Part shown: piece by piece, positions 33,829-45,125 of the stretch
Position numbering within the stretch: the first letter of the stretch is position 1
Layout: each line of letters begins with the position of its first letter
The notes under the pieces: generated by a model
Told to the model about the DNA's origin: nothing
Databases searched by the model: none
Seen by the model: only the letters and a program-made list of their open reading frames with translations
Origin: Bugulina stolonifera
Lineage: Eukaryota; Bryozoa; Gymnolaemata; Cheilostomatida; Bugulidae
Assembly (NCBI GenBank): GCA_935421135.1
Contig: OW285194.1
Coordinates: 10,873,376-10,937,375, forward strand
Direction of reading: 5' to 3'
DNA: 64,000 bases
Position numbers and translations under genes: made by a program

Positions 33829-36176
33829 ATGCCAAAGCTGACGTCGATGATGTTATCCATAGAAAAGGTCGTTGTTGAGCATTGCCAGAATTCTAAATAT
33901 GTTCGTCCTTTCCGTCTCTCATATATACAGGTAAGTTTAAACCAACTGGGTCATTATCAAGGGGTAGTGGTAAAAGATGTGAGCGTGACGCAAGAGATAG
34001 TGGCGTAAGAGTGCGAAGGCAACTCCAACTAACGTTAGAATACCTATACTAGGAGGAGCTAAAGGCAGAAATAAAGCTTTTGATTACGGGGCTTGGGATT
34101 ACGTGGTCTTTAGCTCCGCCCTAGTGTAGGTATTCTAATGTTAGCAACTTTAGTTGGAGTTGTCTTCTTTTACTCTCATGCCATTTGATTCTCACGTCGC
34201 GCTCATGTCTTTTACCGCTACCGATTATCAAGTCTGCTACTGCTACATTGAGTTCTCCTTGTGGTTTGTGCTATAGTTAGGCTGTAATTATCTACGCAAC
34301 TATTTGAGGACAATGCAGGTCTAGTAGAGTTATGCATTTGAAACATATCATACAAATTTATAATTATGTAGGCATTCCTACTCTTGTATGAAAAAAAAAG
34401 CCGGTGCGCAATTGACGATGGACAGATAATGGTAACATTTTTAACTTCATGGTATCTGTATGACTGTATTGGATAATATGCTAACTAACGGGTACACGGA
34501 TATTCGGTATGTAAGCCGGTAAACTCAAGCATGTAACATGATAGGTGTGAATTTTATACTGGTGGCTGGACACTTTTAGGATGGCAAAGAAAAGAAATGG
34601 GACTTGATAAAGTCACATGACAGGTATGTACCAAGTGTAATAGCGTGTGCTAATGAGTGAAGGTATCGCCATGCTCATCGCTTTACATTTAGCTACCTAC
34701 TCATGACGTTTCATCACGTTGTTGCAGACTTGGCTTTTCAGCACACTATTTTCCTTGTCATACTAATGCTTACATTAATAAATGGATAAATGAGTAACAC
34801 ATTTACATGACTCTGTATGTGGCAGATCACGGTAGAGGGTAGCATTTTGTCTAGTTTCATCACTATATTCATGTGTTTCAGCGTGGCAATTGTACTTCAC
34901 CATGTAGAACGACAGTCACTGCTCTTTGTCACTCAGTTTAGACCAGGTGAGGTGTGTCATCATCTATACCTACTTCTTATTAGTCAAAATAGTGGTTACT
35001 TGATAAAATGAACTACATGTACATGTACTGTGTCACAGCACACAAGTAATGTATATGTATATTTGTTAGGTTTTTGGAGTTGTCCTTTCATTGCCAGTTT
35101 AACTGACAGGAGAAGATGACTCAATTTCAGAGGCGATCTTATACATGAACATAATTATAGTGTAATGGCCTGTGCTGTGCGAATGGCCTGGCACGATCTA
35201 GCCGCATAGTCTGTGGACTTATTCCCTTTAGTCCCACTCTGTAGCCCACGACAGTTTGGTATTGGCTTTGGGTTGATTGAATATTTTTATGGTATTTATC
35301 GAATGACAAAATGCGTCCAGCTTTATATTATGTCATTCTATCAGTATCACCTGCAATACTCCAATAGATATCAAATTAATCTTTCAGCTGTATACTTCAA
35401 CCGTATATATAGAGAGAATGAACAGGAGTTACCTCCACCTGGTACAAGTATTGAAGGTGATCCCAGGCTGGGTCTGACTGTTGAACTCTGTGCTGGAATT
35501 GTGGATAAAGAAAAATCTTTAGCTGAGATAGCCGCTGATGAGGTACATGAGGAGTGTGGATTCAAAGTGTCTGCAGATAGTCTAGAGAAAGTCTGTACAT
35601 TCAGGTAATGGTTAGTTTAGGTTCTATGGGCAGACAAAAGCTTAACATGGATACTTTTACCTTCTGTTTATATGGCACCAGTGTGCTGATATCTGCTGGG
35701 AAAAATATGTCAACATAATTGATTGCACATTATATGTTCTTGGTACCCCAGCTTTTACAGCTCATACTGAATATTTTTGCTATACAAGTCATATAATAGG
35801 AAAATAGACTGCTAACTCTATTCTATATCTCTGCTGTAGGACGGGCATAGGTGTGACTGGCTCGGAACAGACTATATTCTACACACAAGTAACTGAGGCT
35901 ATGAGAAGTCATCTGGGAGGGGGCGTCGCCCATGAAGGAGAGTATATAGAGACAGTTGAAGTGCCAATCTCTAAACTACGTGACTTTGTATTTGATGAGA
36001 AAATAGCGAAACCTACGGGCTGTGCCTTTGCTGTCATGTGGTTCATGAGAGAGAAGCTACGCCCCTCTTTCTTACAGGTCCTGCAGCGAAATGCGTGGGA
36101 GGTGGGCATTGCAGCTTCTGGATTTAGTCTGTTGGCTATGCTCACAGCATATGGACTTCATTCTTTGAGGAAGTGA
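33829..36176 (+). CDS. NUDT14: NUDT14-type UDP-sugar Nudix hydrolase with C-terminal hydrophobic segment
   Basis: Complete five-exon gene for 254 aa: 33829-33930, 34580-34623, 34882-34946, 35388-35604, 35840-36176, all in phase. NUDT14 hydrolyses UDP-glucose and ADP-ribose-type nucleotide sugars to the sugar phosphate and nucleoside monophosphate. Evidence: KKWDLIKSHD and LLFVTQFRPAVYF (strand before the active site), LTVELCAGIVD, and the Nudix box at residues 107-129, where Gly107, Glu122, Glu125, Glu126 and Gly128 are present. The canonical Arg121 is Asp and Glu113 is Lys; the human enzyme also departs here. GVTGSEQTIFYTQVT matches the family downstream. Odd: about 30 residues extend beyond the usual 222-aa length and include a hydrophobic run (231-249, VGIAASGFSLLAMLTAYGL) before a short basic end, as in tail-anchored proteins. 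An upstream ATG at 33824 is immediately followed by a stop. Confidence 0.9.
33960..34224. mobile_element. Long-arm foldback element in NUDT14 intron 1
   Basis: Left arm GGGTAGTGGTAAAAGATGTG ... CAACTCCAACTAACGTTAGA ... GGAGCTAAAG and the right arm are reverse complements over roughly 110 nt with scattered mismatches, around a spacer near 34,065-34,105. It starts 30 bp after the exon 1 donor. Probably a non-autonomous foldback transposon. Confidence 0.7.
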
Positions 36177-36380
36177 AGTTACCATTCCACTAAAACTTTC
36201 CATTTTAAAATATGTGTAATGTAGGAGAAATGGGAAATTGACTTTGTGATTCTGTATTATTTTTAATTTTGCTCAGATGCTGTTTAATGCAAGGTCATGA
36301 TTTATGTATTATGTCTTGGTATTTAATTATTGTTCAGTCACATTTTTATGTATTGTTTTATTATTTTTGACGTGTGTTTG

Positions 36381-36386
36381 AATAAA
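36381..36386 (+). terminator. Polyadenylation signal of NUDT14
   Basis: AATAAA about 205 bp after the stop codon, in a T-rich context. Best candidate for the 3' end signal. Confidence 0.55.
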
Positions 36387-37551
36387 TATAACAGATAGTA
36401 AGCTTGAAGGTATAACATTTTAATTAATAATATGTGTAGCAATAACATGTACATGATTGTGTTTGTTTGGTAAACTTGTAGCTATACAGGACAAAAAACT
36501 GGTATATTAACAGCAACTAATGAAGCTCTTTGAAATATGTAGGAATGTGGTTCTTTTGATTTATCCCTTGGGTTAAAATGTCGAGCTGCTGAGAGTAATT
36601 TGGGTATGATACGTAGTTATTCCCTCTCTTTCCAAGAGGGCACAACTCAGTACTAATGGAAATATTCAGCAATATTCACCCATAACAGAAGAAAAGTTGA
36701 GAGATCACATGGGAAAACGTTATCCTATCAAGGAACACTACTGATGAGAGTAGATCCATAGCACAGGGGCACAGCTGAACCAGCAGCAATAGACAGGCGA
36801 AACTTGGTGCTTTTTTGCCATAGCCAGGGTTCTTCAGGGAAATTTCAGATGGAGAAATTGTCTGCTCCATTACATATGATGTGACCCCAACCTCAAACGA
36901 AAATCTAAGGCTATATCAAATTGTGCAATATTGCACCTAACAATAGAGATGGTCTGTATCCAAATTTGCTACATAGAAAAGACTGAACTGAAACTGAATT
37001 GATTTCAAATGGAATTGGAGCTCTATGAGCTTTATTAGTTAGTCATGTACACTTCACTGAATCCATTCAGATTTATCTACTCCTGACAAGCAGATTATCA
37101 GTGATGACATTTATTATTATAAATAGTTATAATATTAAAGAGTGACAATTTATAAAATTGGCCGCCATAATAATTCAAAGCGGAGTGTGATAACTCTCAA
37201 AATTGAGCTGAAAATTATAGCGATTTGATCCGGTTTTTGTTTCCATAGCAACACCATAAACTTTGATATCATTCAGTTTTTTTTAAAGCACAGCAAAAAA
37301 AACCGATTTCAAGTGCGAATTAAAACCGCCCACCACTACTCACACCACCACATTATGTTGAGATAAACAATTCAGTATTGGAGGGCAAAGGGCAAGTTTA
37401 CTGTGCCAATGTTGTTGCAGTCATTACTGTATAATGCAATAACATACATGTAATTATTGTCCCATATTGTCACCTACCAGCCACACAGACTATTTGACAT
37501 TCCTGTTAAGGCATAACTGGTATACAATGTATGATATGTAACTCGAGATGT
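36387..37551. other. Intergenic region
   Basis: No coding exon, RNA gene or repeat recognised. Confidence 0.45.
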
Positions 37552-37835
37552 ACCCACCTCAATTTTAGTGGTTATATGGCCAGCAGGCGTGTACTCTCAT
37601 TTTAATAGCTAGTTTTCCCGCATAGTCACTGGGGACCTGATAGTGGTAGTGGTAGAGTGCTTGATACTCATTCATGGATCTTGAGTTTGAATCCCACCAG
37701 AGCATAGTATTTTCATTTTAGAAATTCACTAATTTCTTAGCTACTATAAGATTAAGTGGATAGCTATACAATACTAATCTGTAAGGTTGTATGCATTGTG
37801 TACCCACCTCACTTTTCTACTTCAAACACTGCCTG
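37552..37835 (+). mobile_element. tRNA-derived SINE, family B, copy 2
   Basis: It starts ACCCACCTCAATTTTAGTGG. A tRNA-like block ACCTGATAGTGGTAGTGGTA and B-box GAGTTTGAATCCC (37,683-37,695) follow, and it ends TGTACCCACCTCACTTTTCT then ACTTCAAACACTG. The motif ACCCACCTCA at both ends makes the element terminally repetitive. Confidence 0.8.
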
Positions 37836-37982
37836 TAAGTACCTACCAGTAGTGTCAGGTATCGTTAGATACATGTACATGTATATGTACTCGAGTTCTG
37901 AGACTAGCTCACCACCATGTTATGTTGGGGTAAACAATATTCAGTAATGCAAGGGCGCATTATAAGACAAGTAAATTTGTAA

Positions 37983-38212
37983 AAAAGACAGCGCGAAACA
38001 GGGTGTTTGAAAACTGGGCAGTTTGAAACCCCAAGCCGTAACCACCAGATTTCAACTAACTTTTATTTCTATTATTACTTTTTTCATTTAATTAATTAGA
38101 GTAATTTGTTGAAATTAATTATTTGTAAGTTGTGTTTTTCTAAATGTAATCCATGCAGTTTTGAACTGTTCAGTTGTGAAACGTCCTGTTTTGAACTGTC
38201 TTTTTTAACTGT
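37983..38212. mobile_element. Foldback element family F1, copy 2
   Basis: The same plan as 2880-3111: CGCGAAACAGGGTGTTTGAA and GGGCAGTTTGAAACCCCAAG at the left, an ATTTAATTAATTAGA centre, and inverted GAAACGTCCTGTTTTGAACT at the right. Interior blocks such as AACCACCAGATTTCAACTAA are identical with copy 1. Confidence 0.7.
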
Positions 38213-38400
38213 CCCTTTACTGAGACAAGTTTATTGCGTAATTTTGTTGTAATCATTATAAGAATTTGTCCCACATTGTCACCTAATATTACTGTATGTC
38301 AGTTGTCCCACATTGTCACCTAGCCTGGGTTTCAAGACCTCCAACAGTTAGTCCTAGTCTATAGATAAACTAGACTACAATACTGATAACTCTCCGCTGG

Positions 38401-38456
38401 TGGACTATTTTTGCTATAGTTGCTATAGTTGCTAAGTTGCTATAGTTGCTATGGTT
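38401..38456 (+). repeat. Short tandem repeat, 10-bp unit
   Basis: About five copies of TTGCTATAG(T), one copy shortened. Upstream of P450 copy 1. Confidence 0.75.
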
Positions 38457-38699
38457 ACGTGTATCTGTATCTGATGTACTAGACTAGTATGTACAAGACT
38501 AAATACATGTAGTTCACTAGTTTGGTCTTGATAGATAAATTATCCTTTTACTTGCCAGTCTTGTAAAGAGGCATGAGAACTACTGTAGCCTACATGTACA
38601 ACTGTAGAGATGTTATGTCCCATATATTCACTCACTTATCAATCAAATTGTCATTGGATCAGATAACAGATTAGCATGTTATTATAGTCTGTGCTTTAT

Positions 38700-39469
38700 G
38701 ATAGTTGGTATGGCCAATGCTAGTTGATTTGGTGAACTTTGTCCATAAGCACTACCAGTACTGATCCTCAGTCTAATATTTACATAGAGCCAGGCTAGGT
38801 CTACTTAATAAGCAAGTAATCGTAGGTGTAGAGTCATAGGTGCAGAGTGGACACCATCAACAAAATATTTAGTTGATTCGCTGGCTCCAGTAAGGTAAGT
38901 CTTACTCTTTTCCTTCTATTAATTATGGGTCTGTGTACTGACCTGTCTGAAATTTGTTTTTGCTGTGAAATGACCAAAAATGTGCCATGCAATATGTGGT
39001 TAGCATATTGTAGTGATCAAACACGTCACACATTTTATCCACCAGCATTAGCTCAATTTACTTCCAATTGCGTTAAAGTATTGCGGAGCGTAGTAGGATT
39101 TTTGGATCATGCAAGCTCAATGTATATAGTAGTAGGCTTTAGTCGGAATCATCGAAAACCGGATTGTTTGCCTTGGCAGGATTTCTTTTGAAGTACAACT
39201 GTAACTTTAAGACATTTTGTAACTTTGATACCAACTGAAAATGAGCTCATTACTATTTTCAGTCTGCTACACAAAATGTTGTTTATTTCTCATACATGTA
39301 GCTATACACCCTTAATCCATTGCTGTAAACCAGTTTGTAAAGTAGATATTGTTCATTAATGTGGTTTTCATTTTGTGCTTAAAAATGTTTATTGATGTCA
39401 ACGCAGAAATACTGGTTGGAAAATGGTTAATTTCTTCTTCATTTCCTACAGGATCTTGAGCTTTCCACC
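38700..39469 (+). promoter_or_regulatory. 5' region of P450 copy 1 with probable noncoding first exon
   Basis: The coding start lies 18 bp after a good acceptor (ATTTCCTACAG at 39,441-39,451), so the leader is spliced. A candidate leader exon ends at a GTAAGT donor near 38,895 (CCAGTAAG|GTAAGT). Stretches here, such as AGTACTGATCCTCAGTCTAA, recur upstream of copy 2 at about 51,105, showing that the promoter region was duplicated with the gene. Confidence 0.45.
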
Positions 39470-42400
39470 ATGGACTCACTGAAGATGTTTGAGGACATTG
39501 GCAGCGGTGATAAAGGAATGGTAACAATGGTTATGGCTGGAGTGGCTACTCTACTTTCCATTCTCTACCTCAGCAAAAAGAGAAGTCAGTACCCACCTGG
39601 ACCTCTCGCTCTACCTTTAATTGGTAACATCCATCAGATTCTTCTGATTGGCTCTATCATGGAGTTCTGCGAGAAATACCGCAAGATATATGGAAATGTA
39701 AGTGTTTTGTTCTATCTTCATGTCAGCTTGCAATCAAATACAAAATATTACATGATTCAGTAAACTTTAATAGATGTTTCACTCGCTACAGCAAGTTGTT
39801 TCTGTAGTGGAAAAATTTGAGTTGTTTTATTTCCTTGTTTGTGATCCCGGTTTGAGGCCATAGCGGTAAAACAATCAAGCATAGAAGAAAATTCTCCTGC
39901 TTAAATCTTGCAGAAGAGCAAAGGCTATCTCAAATTTCTCTATACTTTTATACCTAGCTGTTTCACCTCCTGGTATAATGTTGTATTACTCAATCTATTC
40001 ATTTTGATACATGGTGGTGCAGCAGAAAATGAGCAATCAAAGGTTGGTGTTTAGCAAATTATTTAGCTCTTAGGGTACTGGGAGTTTGGTCATTTAAAAG
40101 TTTATCAGGTTCTGAAGAGAATTCCTCAAGCTTTTTTTGTCGAATCAGAGTGCTAGAGCCTCCACTTTTTTAGAACTGATTTGCCACGGATGCAAAAGGA
40201 TAAAAAGGCAATAAGTGCATTCGCACTTCACTGCCACTGTGATTTAAATCAAAATCACTAGGGTGTCCTAGATGTCATTATATAAGACATTAACATTAAC
40301 TAAATACGTGATAAGAAACTTTGTATAATGTAGCGAATACTTTGCAAATGTCAAAATATAAGAGTTGTCTTCTCTTCATTTTGTAAATTGTCCGCTCTTA
40401 CCCCAAACCCCAACCTCAACATATAGATGTTCCTCACCGTGTATATAGTAGCTGTTAATTCCTGATAATGTACCTCTAAATTGTCACTGTAACTCTTGCT
40501 GTAGATTTTGGCATTCTTTAATTTCCAGGTATTCTCTATGAAAATTGGGAGTCATACAAGAGTTGTTGTGTCTGGATATGAAGCCATGCATGAATTGTTA
40601 ATAAAGAATGCTGACCATACCAGCGGTCGATCCATGATGGCTTTTCCTACGGTTTTTAGAGAACGGTTTAAGAGCAGACCAGGTAGATATTTAGTTTTTC
40701 TTTAATAATATACATACAATAACATTCTGCTGGTTATATTTTAGTAGAAGTCATCTACACATGATTTTTTGCAACTATTTAGAAGTTTAGTTACGTTGTT
40801 TTGGGGAAGTGGATTGAGTTCCGAGTATATCAGAAATTTTTCGTTGATAGGAAGGGTGGTCATCAGTTAAACACCAGCATCACAACTACAAATTTGCCAT
40901 TCAAAAAATAAAAATTTTATTAAAGAAAACATGGTTCAACACTAGGGTGTAACCCAGTGAACTTTCGCATTGGATGAATGTAATATGGTTCGAGTCAATA
41001 ACTAAATTTTCCTTTTACCTAGATTTCAGGTTCATTTATTATTTTCTTCTTGCTTTAGAAGTTAAAGAATCTATACCATTTGTTTGAAGGAATTTTTTGG
41101 GCCCCGTTTCCCCACTGGAAGAATATTCGAACTTTTTCATTGATGATGCTGAAAGATGGAGGAATGGGAAAAGCTGCATTCGAACCACAGATCACGGAAG
41201 AAGTAGAGAGATATATTCAGACCTATATACAGCCATATATAGGTCAACCAATTGATCTACAGTACAGTCTACCCAAAGCTACAGCCAACGTTGTCTCCCA
41301 ACTTGTGTTTGGACAGCGTTTTGATTATGACGACAAGGATTTTGAGGTCCTGACTCAAGCAGTAAATGAAGGTGCGAGATCGTCTGCTAGGTCAACCGTT
41401 ATTAACAACATCCCACTGATAAGCAGGTTAATGACCTCGGCTAGAGACCAAAATATAATTGCTCAAGCTGTTCCTGTATTTGAGAAGTTCATAAAAGAGA
41501 ACAAAAAGAATTTAGATGCCAACAACCCTCGCTGTCTTCTTGATCAACTTCTTCTTTCTGGTGATTCACTCGATTTCTATTCAGGTTTGTGAGATATTCC
41601 TATTAAGCTATGCGAATAATGTTTAAGAGTGCAAGGAATTTTACATTTTTTAGCTATGATACTAGCATTGAACGCACATGTACATGTAGATATAGGTGCA
41701 TAGGTCTATACGTTGCAGCTGTGGCTGCAGTTTATATGATTGTGTAGTTGGGAAAACCCTTATAAAGCACTGCTGTTACGCTACTATTGTACATTATATA
41801 ATATTATGTATATAGGCAACGGTTCTACCAAGATTATATATGCATGGGCAACCAAATCTAAAATATAGAAGGAAAGAGGGATCACTCAGTGATACTACCC
41901 TGTCTCACCAAATACCCCGAATTTGGCGGCCCCGACGTTCCGCACTCCACTTTCCCGCCATTTGCCTACTGAGATTTTAAATGTCTGTCAGACTCGCAGT
42001 TTAACGATTGTAATATATAGCGTCCTGCATCAACATGTCATTAATATAAATAGAGAGTTTATACAAGGCCGTTGTAAAGAAGCGTCCGCGGAACGCCGAT
42101 GATAATAGGGGATTTGTACACAAGATGGAAAAACTCCTTACGTAATTCGGACCATGTTTGGAGGCGGGAGAGGGACAGCTTTTGGCTGGAGTGATCCCTC
42201 TTTCCTTTTACATGTACTATCTTTGACCGATTCAGGTCCTACAGTATTATAGCTAATGTATAATAGTATTTTAATAGCATGACTGTTGATTTGAAACAGA
42301 AAGATGTTTTCTCCTTATAAGGGCTGTTGGCTTTTAAACTAGAGATAGTTTTCCTATAATGCACTCTCAGTTAACTCCAACTTCAGCACACAGGTGGTAC

Positions 42401-44020
42401 TCAGCTGCTTATCATTGGATGAACTGCTCTGGATGTGCTTCGATTTGAGACTTTTAATTTTGTCTAACAACAGAATAATTAGTTTAATTAAATCTTGAAT
42501 TATCTCAGTTGTGTATCTGTTTCAGAGGGAAACACTTTGTCATTGGTTACTCAGTTATTCAATGCTGGAACGGAAACATCCTCTACAACTCTCAAGTGGG
42601 CTATGCTGCATTTATGTGATAATCCTGAAGTCATCCTCAAGGTTCAACAGGAAATTGATCAGAATATAGGTCAGTATTACTAGAATATAGGTCAGTGTTA
42701 TTGTTTGTAAAGTTTGAGGTACATGTAGATCGAATTCAACATCAATTTGTAGCACCATTGCAAAACTGTTGAGACCATAATATACTTAATTTTGTTGTAG
42801 TACTTTCTTGCTAACTCCTTGTGAAATATGTGCATGTACATGTACTGTAACCATACCTCAACCAAACATGCAATTGTTCTGATGTTATTTTGCTAATATA
42901 TCATTTTAGGTCAAAGACCACCTACATACAAAGATCGCCTAACCATGCCTTACACAGATGCTGTATTACTGGAAGTTCAAAGATTGTCTAACATTGTTAA
43001 TAGCTCCCTACCACATTTGGCTGAGAAGGATTTCAACATTGATGGAAAGGTTAGTATTTTTTGCTATATTAGGTATTTGCTACACTAGGTAAACACTACA
43101 CTAGGTAAACGCTACATTAGGTAAACGCTACATTAGGTAAAGTTTGCACCAGGTCAACGTTACACCAGGTAAACACTACATTAGTTAAACACTACACTAG
43201 ATAAACGCTACACTAGGTAAACGCTACACCAGGTAAACGCTACACCAGGTAAACACTACACTAGGTAAACACTACACCAGGTAAACGCTACACCAGGTAA
43301 ACACTACACTAGGTAAACACTACACTAGGTAAACACTACACTAGGTAAACACTACACTGGGTAAACACTACACTTGGTAAACACTACACTAGGTAAACAC
43401 TACACTAGGTAAACGCTACACTAGGTAAACACTACACTAGGTAAACACTACACTAGGTAAACACTACAGTAGGTAAACGCTACACTAGGTAAACTGATTA
43501 GGTGTTATTATTAGTTTGATTATTGGTTCTTTTAATATCAACCTGGAATCAATTTGCTCATTGTTCTACAGGTGATCCCCGCTGGGTCTGACCTCCTGTT
43601 AAACATGGCTTCTGTATTATACGATGAGAAGGTGTTTGAAGAACCATCAAAGTTTAAACCAGAAAGATATCTGACTGGAGATATTTCTCTGAAGAAACAA
43701 AGGACTATTCCATTTGGTATTGGTAAGTTGATCTCTCTGTTGGAAAGTTTGTATGTGGCATTGCCTTTATGCTGTACATGAATATGCAGTAAATGCTACT
43801 CGTAATGAAGGTTATAACAAACAAAATAATGGCGCTTGCAGGTCGCAGAACATGTTTGGGAGAGAGCTTAGCAAAAGTTGAACTTTTTCTCTTCTTTGTG
43901 AACTTCCTGCAGAAGTATGACATTAAACTTCCGGAAGGGTCAAAGGTCAACTTAGCACCAACTGCAGGGATTATCACACTACCACAGCCATATGACATCA
44001 TATTCACACCACGGGAGTAA
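39470..44020 (+). CDS. Cytochrome P450, CYP2-like (clan 2), intact array copy 1
   Basis: Seven exons, 496 aa: 39470-39697, 40529-40682, 41090-41584, 42526-42669, 42910-43049, 43572-43722, 43842-44020, all in phase. A microsomal haem-thiolate mono-oxygenase, expected to use NADPH-P450 reductase at the ER. Features: N-terminal membrane helix (about residues 17-35) and hinge PPGP (42-45); helix C WKNIR (137-141, WxxxR); helix I AGTETS (306-311), proton delivery; helix K EVQR (362-365, ExxR); PERY (417-420); haem loop [11 protein letters not shown] with ligand Cys442. The substrate cannot be read from sequence. The start ATG sits in CCACCATGG-like context. The exon 3 acceptor (TTTGTTTGAAG) is weak, but the better-looking TTTAG at 41,058 would run into a stop. 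Introns 3 and 5 host a MITE and a minisatellite. The first member and only clearly functional copy of three tandem units. Confidence 0.92.
41869..42207. mobile_element. MITE with perfect 19-bp terminal inverted repeats
   Basis: The left end AAGGAAAGAGGGATCACTC and the right end are exact reverse complements; total 339 bp. It lies in intron 3 of P450 copy 1 and is GC-richer than the host intron. No coding capacity. The target duplication is unclear, so the superfamily is open. Absent from the matching intron of copy 2. Confidence 0.85.
43069..43496 (+). repeat. 16-bp minisatellite in P450 copy 1 intron 5
   Basis: About 26 units of AGGTAAACRCTACACY, purer towards the right. The equivalent intron of copy 2 (56,424-57,079) lacks it. 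Each unit contains AG|GTAAAC, a fair match to a splice donor. Confidence 0.9.
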
Positions 44021-44132
44021 AAGCAGATCAGAACTCTCTGGTCAAAATTAAATAGTATTTTATAAAAGCTGTTTCCGTACCATGCGTTATGCCATCTATA
44101 ATATACGCCGAGATATTATATATTATACTCAT

Positions 44133-44138
44133 AATAAA
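44133..44138 (+). terminator. Polyadenylation signal of P450 copy 1
   Basis: AATAAA 113 bp after the stop codon, in AT-rich sequence. Confidence 0.55.
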
Positions 44139-44560
44139 ACATTATTATATTATTTATGTTAATCAATGGCTTCGACTCGTAGAACAGCCAACATGATGGA
44201 GGCGACATAGACACTTGGTATGTGTGTGGTCAATGTAGATAAACTGGTGACAAACAGCAAACAAGAGAACTGTGATCTATGGCACCCTAAATATTGAAAT
44301 AGAAATATCAGCATCAGCATTTGGCCATGGGTGTTGAATTGCATAGTATAATATTGGATAAGGGTATTGAATAATAGGTATAGGTTGGGGATTATTGGTA
44401 TCGAGTCACCTTCAATATTACCTCCAAACCCAATAGAAATTAAACGATTTGTTTGTTTGGATGATCTTTGAGATCGTTTTAGCTTAAACTGGAGATGAGG
44501 CAACTCTAAGATATACAAAATGATTGTACTCTATTAATCCTAAGATACATGTATCAAGTA
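44139..44560. other. Intergenic sequence after P450 copy 1
   Basis: No gene recognised. Open frames on the minus strand lack any conserved pattern. Confidence 0.45.
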
Positions 44561-44564
44561 GGTT

Positions 44565-44640
44565 GTCATACGGCAGGTTTTCATACAGCAGGTTGTCATA
44601 CAGCAGGGTGTCATACAGCAGGATGTCATACAGCAGTTTG
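44565..44640 (+). repeat. 16-bp tandem repeat
   Basis: About five copies of GTTGTCATACAGCAGG with single-base changes. Confidence 0.8.
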
Positions 44641-44734
44641 CAATTTGAGCTTCAGTGATAGTTATTTTGCGATGATTTAGCAATATTGTGCACGCTTACG
44701 GCGTTTCTAATTTTACTTTACATCATTTGGCAAC

Positions 44735-44930
44735 AGAATACTTTGGTACCCGTATATGTAACTTACTGCACATATCCCTTTCATCAGTAGCAAAGTATGC
44801 GCTGGTATACCAAGTACTTGTAAACCAGTAATGCTGTGGTAGAAGCCAATTGCTACAATATTATTCATTGACATATCTTTTACTCTTATGAAACTTTGAA
44901 TGTGCACGCTCAATGGTGCATGCATGCCTA
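44735..44930 (+). repeat. Duplicated 3' flank of the P450 unit
   Basis: It shares blocks with 60,065-60,250: CATCAGTAGCAAAGTATGCG versus CATCAGCAGGTATGTGCTGG, then GGTATACCAA, TAAACCAGTAAT and CTTTGAATGTGC in the same order. It marks the downstream part of the tandemly duplicated unit. Confidence 0.6.
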
Positions 44931-44948
44931 GCAGAACAGTTTCATTTT

Positions 44949-45125
44949 GGGGGTTGTGTGTGTATGTCGTCCTAAGACGACCCCTGCCAAAGTGAAGAAC
45001 TTATGAGTGGTGCTAGGTCTTCTCATTACATGAAAGATCAATAGGTACTAGTAGTCCTATGAATACTCAAGACGACCCATGTGGTCCCGAGTCGATGCTT
45101 GCTTGCTATACTGAGAAAGAGCATG
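44949..45125 (+). repeat. Dispersed repeat C, copy 1
   Basis: It contains GTCGTCCTAAGACGACCCCT, TTACATGAAAGATCAATAGG and GAGTCGATGCTTGCTTGCTA. The same order of blocks appears at 63,853-64,000 inside an intron of P450 copy 3. AAGACGAC and its inverse GTCGTC.. give it a small internal hairpin. Class unknown. Confidence 0.6.

Noticed and set aside
37640..37700. Possible functional tRNA gene
   Set aside because: It has A- and B-box-like motifs, but the flanks are repeated with the tRNA-like part at three loci and the cloverleaf is imperfect, so it is a SINE.
43069..43496. CRISPR-like regular repeat
   Set aside because: Units are directly adjacent with no unique spacers, in a eukaryotic intron; it is a minisatellite.
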